A DNA stretch of 64,000 bases from Noviherbaspirillum galbum (GTDB lineage Bacteria; Pseudomonadota; Gammaproteobacteria; Burkholderiales; Burkholderiaceae_D): positions 62,001 to 126,000 of the forward strand of contig NZ_JAAIVB010000003.1 of assembly GCF_010974945.1 (NCBI RefSeq), read 5' to 3'. Below are positions 44,823-53,012 of this stretch, piece after piece. The notes under the pieces are model-generated. The model searched no databases, had not been told where the DNA came from, and saw only the letters and a list, made by a program, of their open reading frames with translations. Every line of letters starts with the position of its first letter. The stretch's first letter is position 1. The position numbers and the translations under genes were made by a program.

Positions 44823-45982
44823 TGACCACATCCCCGGCAGTCATCGAGAAGCGTTCGCCCGGGTCTGCCCTCAAGGCGATCATCTTCGGCACGGACCCGA
44901 AGCAGGCGCTGCGCATCGAACGCCTGTTCCTAGCGTCGACCACGTACTTCTTCGGCATGTTCATCGTCAGCTATTGCCGCTGGAACGGCCTGTTTCCTTC
45001 CGCTTCCTATATCCCGGTGCTCGTTGGCGCCCTGATCCTCAACCTCGGCATCTACGCCGCCATCCGGCTCGACTGGAACCTCAAGACCCGCGACCCGAGC
45101 CTGACCTTGCCGCAGATGCTGATCGCCAGCCTGGCCAACACTTTCCTGGTGTACCACACCAACGAAGCGCGCGGCGCCTTCCTGCTCGGCTACGTGCTGG
45201 TCCTGGTGTTCGGCATCTTCAAGTTGCGGCGCGCCCAGTTCCTCAAGCTCGGCGCGGTGGTCATCACGACCTACGGCATCATCATTGCCATCGAGTACAT
45301 CAGCCACAAGCCGGGATTCAATCTTCCGGTGGAGATGCTGCAGTGGCTGATGCTGATCTTCATCTACCCCTGGTTCGCGTGGATAGGCGGCTACATCGGG
45401 AACCTGCGCCGCTCGCAAAAGGAAGCCAATGAACGCCTCGCGCAGGCGCTTGCGCAGAACGCCGATGCGCTCACCGTGATCCAGCGCCAGGCAACCTGCG
45501 ATGACCTGACCGGCCTCTACAACCGGCGTTTTGCCCTCGACCAGCTGCGGCAGGCGAAGGCGAGGCTGGAGCAGCAGGGAACGCCCTTCTCGGTGCTGAT
45601 CATCGACATCGACCACTTCAAGCGCATCAACGACACCGCCGGCCACTTCGTCGGCGACAAGGCCCTGGTTGCCTGCGTGGATGCCATCAAGACCGTGCTG
45701 CGGGCGACCGACACCTTCAGCCGCTGGGGCGGGGAAGAATTCTTGCTGCTGATGCCAGGCCTGCGCGCCAGCGCCGTCGGCGACCTTGCCCGGCGCATCC
45801 ATGCCAGCGTGGAGAACGTCGACTACCGCTCGCTGGGCCTGAATGACCCGCTGAGCGTATCGATCGGCGTCGCCGAAGCGAATGAAAAGGAGAGCATCGA
45901 GGACATGCTCACCGCCGCCGACAATGCGCTCTACCAGGCGAAGGCCAACGGCCGGAATCGCACGGAATACCGCGACGCCTGA
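44822..45982 (+). CDS. Membrane diguanylate cyclase (six TM spans, GGDEF)
   Basis: 386 residues. Six hydrophobic segments occupy about 40-205 (for example YIPVLVGALILNLGIYAA, FLLGYVLVLVFGIF and LQWLMLIFIYPWFAWIGG), then a short coiled coil and a GGDEF domain (about 225-380) with an intact RWGGEEFLLLMPG and an I-site RATD five residues before it, so the enzyme should be active and product-inhibited. It makes c-di-GMP in the cytoplasm in response to a membrane signal. The frame is open to 44711, so the start is uncertain; ATG 44822 is chosen. Confidence 0.9.
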   Translation: MTTSPAVIEKRSPGSALKAIIFGTDPKQALRIERLFLASTTYFFGMFIVSYCRWNGLFPSASYIPVLVGALILNLGIYAAIRLDWNLKTRDPSLTLPQMLIASLANTFLVYHTNEARGAFLLGYVLVLVFGIFKLRRAQFLKLGAVVITTYGIIIAIEYISHKPGFNLPVEMLQWLMLIFIYPWFAWIGGYIGNLRRSQKEANERLAQALAQNADALTVIQRQATCDDLTGLYNRRFALDQLRQAKARLEQQGTPFSVLIIDIDHFKRINDTAGHFVGDKALVACVDAIKTVLRATDTFSRWGGEEFLLLMPGLRASAVGDLARRIHASVENVDYRSLGLNDPLSVSIGVAEANEKESIEDMLTAADNALYQAKANGRNRTEYRDA

Positions 45983-46128
45983 CCACGCTTCGCTCAATCC
46001 TTCCCGCAGCCGTTTGGTTCCTCGCAAGCCTCGTGCTTGCTCGCACGAACTTTTCCGAGGCTGCAACACTCCCCTGAGAAAAGACCGGAACATTCGGTCC
46101 GATCACTTTTACTTGAGGGGAGTTTGCC

Positions 46129-47346
46129 GTGACGCCATCCTGGATAGGAGGGAACAAGTTCACCTTGCTGGAAAACGGCGAGGAATATTATCCGCGCCTG
46201 TTCGCCGCCATCGACGCCGCGCGGCAAGAGGTGCTGATCGAAACGTTCATCCTGTATGACGACAAGGTAGGCCGGGCGCTTCGTGCATCGCTGCTGGCGG
46301 CGGCCAGCCGCGGCGTGCGCATCGAAGTGACGATCGACGGCTTCGGCTCCCACGAACTGCCGGATGGCTTCATCGCATCGCTCACCGGGGCGGGAGTGCG
46401 TGTGCATGTATTCGACCCCGCGCCGCGCCTGTTCAAGAGCGTCAATTATTTCCGCCGCCTGCATCGCAAGCTGGCCGTCGTGGATGGCCGGATCGCTTTC
46501 GTCGGCGGCATCAACTATTCGGCGGATCACCTGGCGGACTATGGCCCCGAGGCCAAGCAGGATTTCGCTGTGGCAGCGGAAGGACCCATCACCGCGCATA
46601 TCCATGGCTTCATGCGCGCCGCCATCCAGCAACGAGAGTCCGCATGGCACCGCCTCCTGCGCCGCATGAAGCCGCGCGGCTTGCCGTCCCGTCCCGAGGC
46701 GGGCGACGGCGAGGCGATCTTCGTCTGGCGCGACAATGGCAACTGCAAGACCGACATCGAGCGGTATTACCGCCTGGCGATCCGCCTCGCCAAAAAGCGC
46801 GTGGTGATCGCCAATGCCTACTTCTTTCCCGGCTACGCCTTCCTGCGCGAACTGCGCCGCGCGGCCCGGCGCGGCGTGCAGGTGACGCTGATCCTGCAGG
46901 GGAATCCGGACATGCCCATCGTGCAGACGGCGGCATCCATGCTGTACCACTATCTGCTGCATGGCGGCGTGACCATCCATGAATACTGCAAGCGGCCGCT
47001 GCACGGCAAGGTCGCGCTCATCGACGACGAATGGGCATTCATCGGATCAAGCAACCTCGACCCGTTCAGCCTTGCGCTCAACCTCGAAGCCAACCTCGTG
47101 ATCCGGGACCGGCAATTCAACCAGGATCTATACCAGCGGCTGGAGCACATGACGGAAAGCTGCAAGGCGGTCTCTGCCAGCGACCTGAAGGAATCGCGCA
47201 CCTGGCGCAAGGTCCGCAGCTTTTTCCTGTTCCACTTCCTGAAGCATTACCCTTCCTGGGCGGGCGCCCTGCCCGCCCACGCGCCCAAGCTGAGATCGTT
47301 GCCGGCGGCGGTCGACGCGGCGAGCCAGGTGGACGAGCCGGCATGA
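46129..47346 (+). CDS. clsB: Cardiolipin synthase B (phospholipase D superfamily)
   Basis: 405 residues with two PLD motifs HxKxxxxD: LHRKLAVVDGRIAFVGGINY near residue 107 and LHGKVALIDDEWAFIGSSNL near 290, both complete. They catalyse cardiolipin synthesis by transferring a phosphatidyl group between phosphatidylglycerol or phosphatidylethanolamine molecules. No N-terminal membrane spans, which distinguishes ClsB/C from ClsA. GTG start with a GAGGGGAG ribosome site six bases upstream. Its TGA overlaps the ATG of the ybhN-like gene (ATGA); this pair is conserved in E. coli (ybhO-ybhN). Confidence 0.93.
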   Translation: MTPSWIGGNKFTLLENGEEYYPRLFAAIDAARQEVLIETFILYDDKVGRALRASLLAAASRGVRIEVTIDGFGSHELPDGFIASLTGAGVRVHVFDPAPRLFKSVNYFRRLHRKLAVVDGRIAFVGGINYSADHLADYGPEAKQDFAVAAEGPITAHIHGFMRAAIQQRESAWHRLLRRMKPRGLPSRPEAGDGEAIFVWRDNGNCKTDIERYYRLAIRLAKKRVVIANAYFFPGYAFLRELRRAARRGVQVTLILQGNPDMPIVQTAASMLYHYLLHGGVTIHEYCKRPLHGKVALIDDEWAFIGSSNLDPFSLALNLEANLVIRDRQFNQDLYQRLEHMTESCKAVSASDLKESRTWRKVRSFFLFHFLKHYPSWAGALPAHAPKLRSLPAAVDAASQVDEPA

Positions 47347-48323
47347 TGCCGGGCGAGCCCCCTTCTTCCATCGTGCCTGCCATCCGTACCTGGTGGCCGC
47401 GCATCAGGCGGCTGGTGACGTTCGCCTTCTTTGCCACGGTGGCCGTCCTCTTGCTGATGCATCTCCGCACCGTGGATTGGCATGGCGTGTTTTCCGCCAT
47501 GCGTTCGCATTCGATTGCTACCATGCTGTTCGCCTGCCTTCTGGCCGTGGCAAGCCACGCCCTCTACAGCTGCTTCGACCTGTTGGGCCGGCATCTCACC
47601 GGGCATCATCTGAAAACGAGGCTGGTCATGGCGATCAACTTCATCTGCTATGCATTCAACCTCAACCTCGGCGCGCTGGTCGGCGGCGTGGCCTTTCGTT
47701 ACCGGCTCTACTCGCGCTTCGGCCTGGGCGTCGATGCCGTCACCCAGGTGCTGGCAACGAGCATGCTGACCAACTGGCTTGGCTATCTGCTGCTGGCTGG
47801 AGCGGCATTCGCCGCGACGCCGCTGCCCGTGCCGGAGGATTGGCCCGTCGGCACGGCCGGATTGCGCGCCGCAGGCGGCTTTCTGAGCACGCTTGCCCTG
47901 TCCTACCTTGCGCTATGCGCCCTGTCGCGGCGGCGCGTCTGGACCGTGCGCGGACATGCCATCCGGCTGCCGTCCGCGCGGCTGGCCCTGCTGCAATTGC
48001 TGATGTCGTCCGCCAACTGGCTGATGATTGCCGGGATACTCCATTTCCTGCTAGGAGCGCAGACGCCCTTCATGCTGGTGCTCGGCGTGCTGCTGGCCGC
48101 GGCATTCGCCGGCGTGGTGACCCATGTGCCGGCCGGCCTCGGCGTGCTGGAAGCGGTATTCCTCGCCTTGCTTGCGGGACGGCTGCCGGACACGGCCATC
48201 CTGGCCGCGCTGCTGGCTTACCGCGCAATCTATTACCTGGCGCCGCTGATCCTGGCTGCAATCATGTACCTGGCGTTCGAATCAGTATCCGGTGACAAGA
48301 TGGCCGCCCGTTCGGCCGGTTAG
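47343..48323 (+). CDS. ybhN: YbhN/UPF0104-family inner membrane protein (LPG synthase TM-domain-like)
   Basis: 326 residues with about eight hydrophobic spans, beginning LVTFAFFATVAVLLLMHL. Conserved family features are AINFICYAFNLNLGALVGG, FRYRLYSRFGLG and a late ATHVPAGLGVLEAVF-like segment (VVTHVPAGLGVLEAVF), as in lysylphosphatidylglycerol synthase N-terminal domains. In E. coli ybhN follows clsB (ybhO); function is unknown but a role in lipid transport or flipping is suspected. Overlap of four bases with clsB implies a strict two-gene operon. It is convergent with the Deg protease gene. Confidence 0.88.
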   Translation: MMPGEPPSSIVPAIRTWWPRIRRLVTFAFFATVAVLLLMHLRTVDWHGVFSAMRSHSIATMLFACLLAVASHALYSCFDLLGRHLTGHHLKTRLVMAINFICYAFNLNLGALVGGVAFRYRLYSRFGLGVDAVTQVLATSMLTNWLGYLLLAGAAFAATPLPVPEDWPVGTAGLRAAGGFLSTLALSYLALCALSRRRVWTVRGHAIRLPSARLALLQLLMSSANWLMIAGILHFLLGAQTPFMLVLGVLLAAAFAGVVTHVPAGLGVLEAVFLALLAGRLPDTAILAALLAYRAIYYLAPLILAAIMYLAFESVSGDKMAARSAG

Positions 48324-48339
48324 CCCGGGCGACCCTCGA

Positions 48340-49809
48340 TCAGCCGACGCGCACCGGGACGAAGATCTTGTCCTCGCCGCGCTGGATGAGCAGGGCGACC
48401 TGCTTCCCTGCCTTGTCGATCATGCTGCGCAGCTTGTCGACGCTGTCCACCTGCACGCCATTGACCGACAGGATGATGTCTCCCTGCTCGATGCCGGCAC
48501 GCTCCGCCGCGCCAGCGATCTGTTCGACCACCACGCCGCCCCGGAGGTGGCCGGCGCGGGCTTCCTCGGGCGTCAGGGGACGCACGGCGACGCCCAGCTT
48601 GCCCTGCGAAGCGCCATTGCCGGCGTCGTTGCTGGCGACAACCTCTTTCGCGGCCGTCAGGGTAGCGGCGAGGTCGATCTTCTTGCCGCCGCGCCACACC
48701 TGCAGGTTTGCCTTGTCGCCGGGCTTGGCGAACGACAGCATGGCGGGCAGGTCGCCGGAACGGTCGATCGGCCGGCCGTTGAACTGCAGGATGACGTCGC
48801 CCGGTTCCACGCCTGCCTTGGCGGCGGCGCTGCCCGGCTGCACCGACGAGACCAGCGCGCCGGCCGGCTGCCCGAGCTTGAAGGAATCCGCCAATCCCTG
48901 GTTGACTTCCTGCACGGTCACTCCCAGGCGGGGATGCGATACCTTGCCCGTCGCAACGATCTGGTCCTTCACGTGCAGGGCAACGTCGATCGGTATGGCG
49001 AACGAAACGCCTTCGTAGCCGCCGGTCTGGCTGTAGATCTGCGAGTTGATGCCGATGACGTTGCCGGTGCCGTCGAACAAGGGGCCGCCGGAATTTCCGG
49101 GATTGACCGCGACGTCGGTCTGGATAAAGGGCACGTGGCCATCACCCGGCAGGCTGCGCGCCTTCGCGCTGACGATGCCCGCGGTAGCGCTTTGTTCGAA
49201 GCCGAACGGCGACCCGATCGCCAGCACATAGTCGCCGACGGCGAGCTTGCCCGGATCGCCGAGCGTCACGACGGGAAGGTTCTTCGCATCGATCCTCAGC
49301 ACGGCGACGTCGGTTTCCTTGTCGCTGCCCAGCACCTTGGCCTTGAACTCGCGGCGGTCGCTCAGCTTGACGGTCACTTCATCGACGTCGGCCACCACGT
49401 GGGCATTCGTCAGGATCAAGCCGTCGCTGCTGACGATGAATCCAGACCCTTGTCCGCGCACCGGGACGTCCGCGTCGGGCGCGCCGAAGCGCCGGAAGAA
49501 GGGGTTGTCGCCAAGCTCCGGGGGCAGGTTCCGGGCCGCGGTCCGGGAGGTGCCCGAGGTATTGATGCCGACCACCGCCGGCCCGAAGCGCTGGACGATG
49601 GCGCGATAATTCGGCGCCGCGACCGGCGCCACCGCCGGGGCCGTACCCGCAGCAGCCGTCGTCATTTCAGCATTCGTCCCGCCCGCCGCCTGCGATGCGA
49701 CAGCCTGGGTCTTGAACCAGCTTCCCGGATTCCAGTTCACCGCGCCGGCGGTGCCGGCGGCGATCACGCCGGAAGCAACGAGTGCAGCGGTCAGATATTT
49801 CCGTTTCAT
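48340..49809 (-). CDS. degP: Periplasmic Deg/HtrA serine protease with two PDZ domains
   Basis: 489 residues. A signal peptide begins MKRKYLTAALVASGVIAAG. The trypsin-like domain (about 95-270) has the catalytic triad His in LTNAHVV, Asp in DVAVLRID and Ser in NPGNSGGPL. Two PDZ domains follow (about 280-375 and 390-480), with LGVTVQEVNQGLADSF and LGVAVRPLTPEEARAG. The protein degrades or refolds misfolded envelope proteins. ATG 49809 has AAAGGG six bases upstream. A PmrA/QseB-like box lies in its promoter and a two-component system is encoded directly upstream, indicating phosphorelay control of envelope proteolysis. Confidence 0.93.
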   Translation of the reverse strand: MKRKYLTAALVASGVIAAGTAGAVNWNPGSWFKTQAVASQAAGGTNAEMTTAAAGTAPAVAPVAAPNYRAIVQRFGPAVVGINTSGTSRTAARNLPPELGDNPFFRRFGAPDADVPVRGQGSGFIVSSDGLILTNAHVVADVDEVTVKLSDRREFKAKVLGSDKETDVAVLRIDAKNLPVVTLGDPGKLAVGDYVLAIGSPFGFEQSATAGIVSAKARSLPGDGHVPFIQTDVAVNPGNSGGPLFDGTGNVIGINSQIYSQTGGYEGVSFAIPIDVALHVKDQIVATGKVSHPRLGVTVQEVNQGLADSFKLGQPAGALVSSVQPGSAAAKAGVEPGDVILQFNGRPIDRSGDLPAMLSFAKPGDKANLQVWRGGKKIDLAATLTAAKEVVASNDAGNGASQGKLGVAVRPLTPEEARAGHLRGGVVVEQIAGAAERAGIEQGDIILSVNGVQVDSVDKLRSMIDKAGKQVALLIQRGEDKIFVPVRVG

Positions 49810-49857
49810 TTTTGTCCCTTTCATCATTCATGACACCGTTCCATCGGTACAGGCTGA

Positions 49858-49890
49858 AAGATAGGGAGCGAGAATTAAACGAGGCTTAAG
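49858..49890 (-). promoter_or_regulatory. PmrA/QseB-like box and -10 of the Deg protease gene
   Basis: On the minus strand CTTAAG, a five-base gap and TTTAAT (49890 down to 49874) match the direct-repeat YTTAAK-N5-YTTAAK of PmrA/QseB response regulators. A -10-like TATCTT follows ten bases later (49863-49858), so the box overlaps the expected -35. It is about 65-80 bases before the protease ATG. Confidence 0.6.
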
Positions 49891-49920
49891 GAAGAACGCC
49901 GGGCCAAACTTGGGTTAGGT

Positions 49921-51246
49921 TCAGGCTGAGAAACCCGGCGCCGCGTCTTGCGGGAAGGTCACCTCGACCTTGAGTCCGCCCATCGTGGAAACGCCAAGCT
50001 TGATGGCGGCGCGGTGCATGTCGACCACGTTCTTCACGATGGCGAGGCCGAGACCGCTGCCGCCCTGGGTTTCACCGGTGCCACGGTAGAAGCGGTCGAA
50101 TGCGCGCGGCCGGTCCGCCTCGGGAATGCCCGGGCCGCTATCCTCGACGACGAGTTCGACATGCCCTTGGGCGGACGAGAGGCGCACCATTACCTGTCCG
50201 CCCGCAGGCGTGTACCGGATGGCATTGTCGATGAGGTTGCGCGCGAGCATGGTCAGGGCTTGCGGGTCGCCGGCCAGTTGCAGACGCTCGGGCGCTTCAA
50301 GCGCGATTTCGATGCCCTTCTGCTCGGCAACGACATGCAATGCAGCAATGACCTCGCGCACGGCTTCCGCAAGGTCAGTTTCCTCGAACGCGCTCGCGGC
50401 ATCGTCGGGATCGGTGCGCGCGGCAGCCAGCAACTGGTCGACAAGATGCGCGGCCCGGTCCATGCCTTCGGCCAGCCTTGCCCGCGCTTCCGCCCTGGCG
50501 GCATCGTCACGCGCGCGCTCCAGCAATTGGAGCTGGATCTTCAGCGCGGCCAGCGGCGAGCGCAATTCGTGGGCCGCGTCGGCAACGAAGGCGCGCTGCC
50601 TCGCGAACGCGCGCCTGAGGCGTTCGAGCATGGCGTTCAAGGCGCCCGCCAGCGGCTCGATCTCTGCCGGAAGATGTTGCGCGGTGACCTTGTCGAGCGA
50701 CTTCGCATCGCGCCGCGATACTTCTTCCGCAAGCCGCCGCAGCGGCAGCAGGGAGCGGGCTACCAGCCACCATATCAGCAGGGCCATCAGGAAGGCGAAT
50801 GCCAGCAGCGGCAGGAGGCTGCGCAATGCGGCCGCGGCGGCCAGGTCGCGCCGCAGGTCGAGCGGCTGGGCCACCTGGATGATGCGGTCGCCCGCCGGCA
50901 GCCCGAATACCCGCCACTTGCCCTGGTCGGTGACCATGTCCGCAAAGCCGGCCACGGCCCGGTTGGGCACAGGATTGCGGGCGTCGGAAAGGTAGACGAT
51001 GGCTCCGCTCAAGGTCCAGATCTGGACCACGACCTGGGAACTTTCGTCTTCATTGGCGCCCGCAGCCGGCGACGGCAAGGTGAATCCATGGTCACGCAGG
51101 GACAGCGCGATCTGGCGCAGCTGGTCATCGAACAGGGCTTCGTTCTCTCGCAGGGTGAAGCGGTAGGTGACGGCGCCGAGGACCAGGGCCGTCAGCAAGG
51201 CCGCCGCCAGCAGGCTGGCGGAAAGGGTCGCGCGAATGGATTTCAT
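49921..51246 (-). CDS. Two-component sensor histidine kinase, QseC/PmrB-like
   Basis: 441 residues. TM1 (about 8-30) and TM2 (about 148-168, FAFLMALLIWWLVARSLL) enclose a periplasmic sensor domain of about 115 residues; a short HAMP-like linker leads to HisKA with AHELRSPLAALKIQ and a HATPase with NLIDNAIRYTP, DSGPGIP and GSGLGLAIVKNV. It phosphorylates the response regulator encoded just upstream; the two overlap by four bases. Acidic residues (NEDESS) in the sensor could bind cations or cationic peptides as in PmrB. Signal unknown. Confidence 0.92.
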   Translation of the reverse strand: MKSIRATLSASLLAAALLTALVLGAVTYRFTLRENEALFDDQLRQIALSLRDHGFTLPSPAAGANEDESSQVVVQIWTLSGAIVYLSDARNPVPNRAVAGFADMVTDQGKWRVFGLPAGDRIIQVAQPLDLRRDLAAAAALRSLLPLLAFAFLMALLIWWLVARSLLPLRRLAEEVSRRDAKSLDKVTAQHLPAEIEPLAGALNAMLERLRRAFARQRAFVADAAHELRSPLAALKIQLQLLERARDDAARAEARARLAEGMDRAAHLVDQLLAAARTDPDDAASAFEETDLAEAVREVIAALHVVAEQKGIEIALEAPERLQLAGDPQALTMLARNLIDNAIRYTPAGGQVMVRLSSAQGHVELVVEDSGPGIPEADRPRAFDRFYRGTGETQGGSGLGLAIVKNVVDMHRAAIKLGVSTMGGLKVEVTFPQDAAPGFSA

Positions 51247-51911
51247 TGCTGGCCCGGCCGCGGAACGTAGTAGCCGACGCCGCGCACGTTGCGGATGAAA
51301 CCGGACCCGAGCTTGCGCCGGACCGCGTGCACGTACACTTCCACCGTATTGCTTTCGACTTCGCCGCCCCAGCCGTAAAGTCGGTCTTCCAGCTGCGCGC
51401 GCGACAATACCTGGCCGGGACGCAGCATGAGCGCCTCCACCAGCGCGTACTCGCGCGCGGACAGGTTCACGGGCTGCCCATCCAGCGCCACTTCCCTGGT
51501 GGCGAGATTGACCCGCACGCCATGCGCCTCGATGATGGTGTCGGCCTGCCCGGCGGCGCGGCGCAATGCCGAGCGCGCGCGGGCCGACAGCTCGTCGAGA
51601 TCGAAAGGCTTGACCAGGTAATCATCGGCGCCGGCGTCGAGTCCGCGGATGCGGTCCGCGACCTCGTCGCGCGCGGTGACGACGATGACCGGCGTGCCAT
51701 CCTTGCGGGCCCGCATCCTGCGCAGCACGTCCATGCCATCCCGGCCGGGCAGCCCCAGGTCGAGAAGCACCAGGTCGACGTGTTCCGTCGACAGCACGGT
51801 GTCGGCGAGCTCGCCGTTGCGCACCCAGTCCACGACGTAGCCCTCCTGCCGCAGGAAGGTACGAACGCCTTCGCCAATCATGGAATCGTCTTCAACCAGG
51901 AGGATGCGCAT
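51243..51911 (-). CDS. OmpR/QseB/PmrA-family response regulator
   Basis: 222 residues. The receiver domain (about 1-118) has Asp in LVLLDLGLPG near residue 51 and Lys in DDYLVKPFD; a winged-helix DNA-binding domain follows (LSAREYALVEALMLRPGQVL and VEVYVHAVRRKLG). Closest by composition to QseB/PmrA/TctD. It is the first gene of the operon RR-HK and overlaps the kinase gene by ATGA. The DNA site CTTAAG-N5-TTTAAT before the neighbouring Deg protease gene fits this subfamily's preference. No such box was seen before the regulator gene itself. Confidence 0.93.
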   Translation of the reverse strand: MRILLVEDDSMIGEGVRTFLRQEGYVVDWVRNGELADTVLSTEHVDLVLLDLGLPGRDGMDVLRRMRARKDGTPVIVVTARDEVADRIRGLDAGADDYLVKPFDLDELSARARSALRRAAGQADTIIEAHGVRVNLATREVALDGQPVNLSAREYALVEALMLRPGQVLSRAQLEDRLYGWGGEVESNTVEVYVHAVRRKLGSGFIRNVRGVGYYVPRPGQQ

Positions 51912-52001
51912 ATGCCGCGGATAAGTGGAATGTCATGCCGGAACACGCGAATATTGACATAATCGACAGGACTCCACCAAGCACGAGGACCAGGCACCGA
52001 C

Positions 52002-52424
52002 ATGCAGACCTATACCGATATCCTCCGCACCTACATGGCGGCCCTCGGCCGCAGCGACTACGCCACGATCACCGGCCTGTTCGCCACGGATGGCAGGGTA
52101 CGTTCGCCCTTCCTCGGCGAAATGCCGGCGGTGCCCTTCTTCGAACGGCTCGGCCAGGCCTCCGCCACCAATGTCATCATCCCCATCGACATTTTCCTGA
52201 GCGCGCAGGACAAGAATCACGCGGTCGCCTATTTCCAGTACGACTGGACCGTGCGGGATGGCACCCTGATTTCCTTCAAGGTCATGGACCTGTTCCGTTT
52301 TCGCCCGGGAACATGCGAGATCGAGTACCTCGACCTGATCTATGACACGCACCCCATCCGGGCGACGGCTGGGGACAAGTACCAGGCGTCAGCCCAGCCC
52401 CAGCCTTCCGCGCCCGCGCCATGA
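52002..52424 (+). CDS. NTF2-like (SnoaL-type) family protein
   Basis: 140 residues, cone-like alpha+beta fold: helix YTDILRTYMAALGRSDY, then ITGLFATDGRVRSPFLGEMP and strands HAVAYFQYDWTVRDGTLISF and DLFRFRPGTCEIEYLDLIYD. Related in fold, but not closely in sequence, to the gene at 11310-11723. Likely binds or isomerises a small hydrophobic ligand. Divergent from the two-component regulator gene (90-base gap). Confidence 0.75.
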   Translation: MQTYTDILRTYMAALGRSDYATITGLFATDGRVRSPFLGEMPAVPFFERLGQASATNVIIPIDIFLSAQDKNHAVAYFQYDWTVRDGTLISFKVMDLFRFRPGTCEIEYLDLIYDTHPIRATAGDKYQASAQPQPSAPAP

Positions 52425-52525
52425 TAGTCCGGCACTAAAACGGGCATTGAACGATTCAAATTCTCAGGTGGCGGGCGGATTGCTATCCTTGTTGGCATGA
52501 CGTGAAACAGACAAGGGATGCAATC

Positions 52526-52636
52526 ATGAACAAGCAGTCTTCCAACAAGCCGGGCATTTCCTCCGCACAGCTGGCCCTCGGCCTTGCCATCAACCTGGGC
52601 GGCATCCTGGCAGTTGCGCATCAATTCTTTTCCTGA
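52526..52636 (+). CDS. Small membrane protein, 36 residues
   Basis: MNKQSSNKPG leads to one hydrophobic segment, LALGLAINLGGILAVAHQFF, enough to cross the inner membrane once. A ribosome site AAGGG is eight bases before the ATG. It lies alone between an NTF2-like gene and the TonB receptor. The short length makes it uncertain, but composition and start signals look real. Confidence 0.45.
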   Translation: MNKQSSNKPGISSAQLALGLAINLGGILAVAHQFFS

Positions 52637-53012
52637 GCGAATCCCCCTGCGTTTGCGGCCAAGCTTTCGGCCGCGCCGCGGGAGCCCTTCTCCTGGCCGC
52701 CCTTCTCCAGCTGCCATCCATCTCATCATTGCTTCCGCCGTTGCGCGACCTCCCGCCTGAACGGCCGGCTTGCGTTGCCATATCGCAAGACGTTTCCCCA
52801 GCATTGACATAGGCGCAATGGCCGCGCGATGTTTTGCGCGGTCTCATGCTATTGTCGCTAAAACAAGCGATAATTCCGCGTTGCAATTCGAGGCTCGTCA
52901 TCCTGCCGATATTTGGCGCAGCCTGTTGTCCAAGCATTCCATCCGACGTCTTGCCCATATCGCTTTCGGCCGTCCCGATGCCATTTACGTTGTTCATTCC
53001 GTTGAGGTACTC
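52637..53012. other. 376-base region upstream of the TonB receptor with an imperfect inverted repeat
   Basis: Contains a GCGGCC/GGCCGC hairpin (about 52654-52672) just after the small membrane gene and an inverted repeat ATTGTCGCT (52851-52859) with AGCGATAAT (52866-52874), one mismatch, 140 bases before the receptor ATG. The second could be an operator of a metal or nutrient regulator. TTGACA at 52804 lacks a clear -10. Confidence 0.35.
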
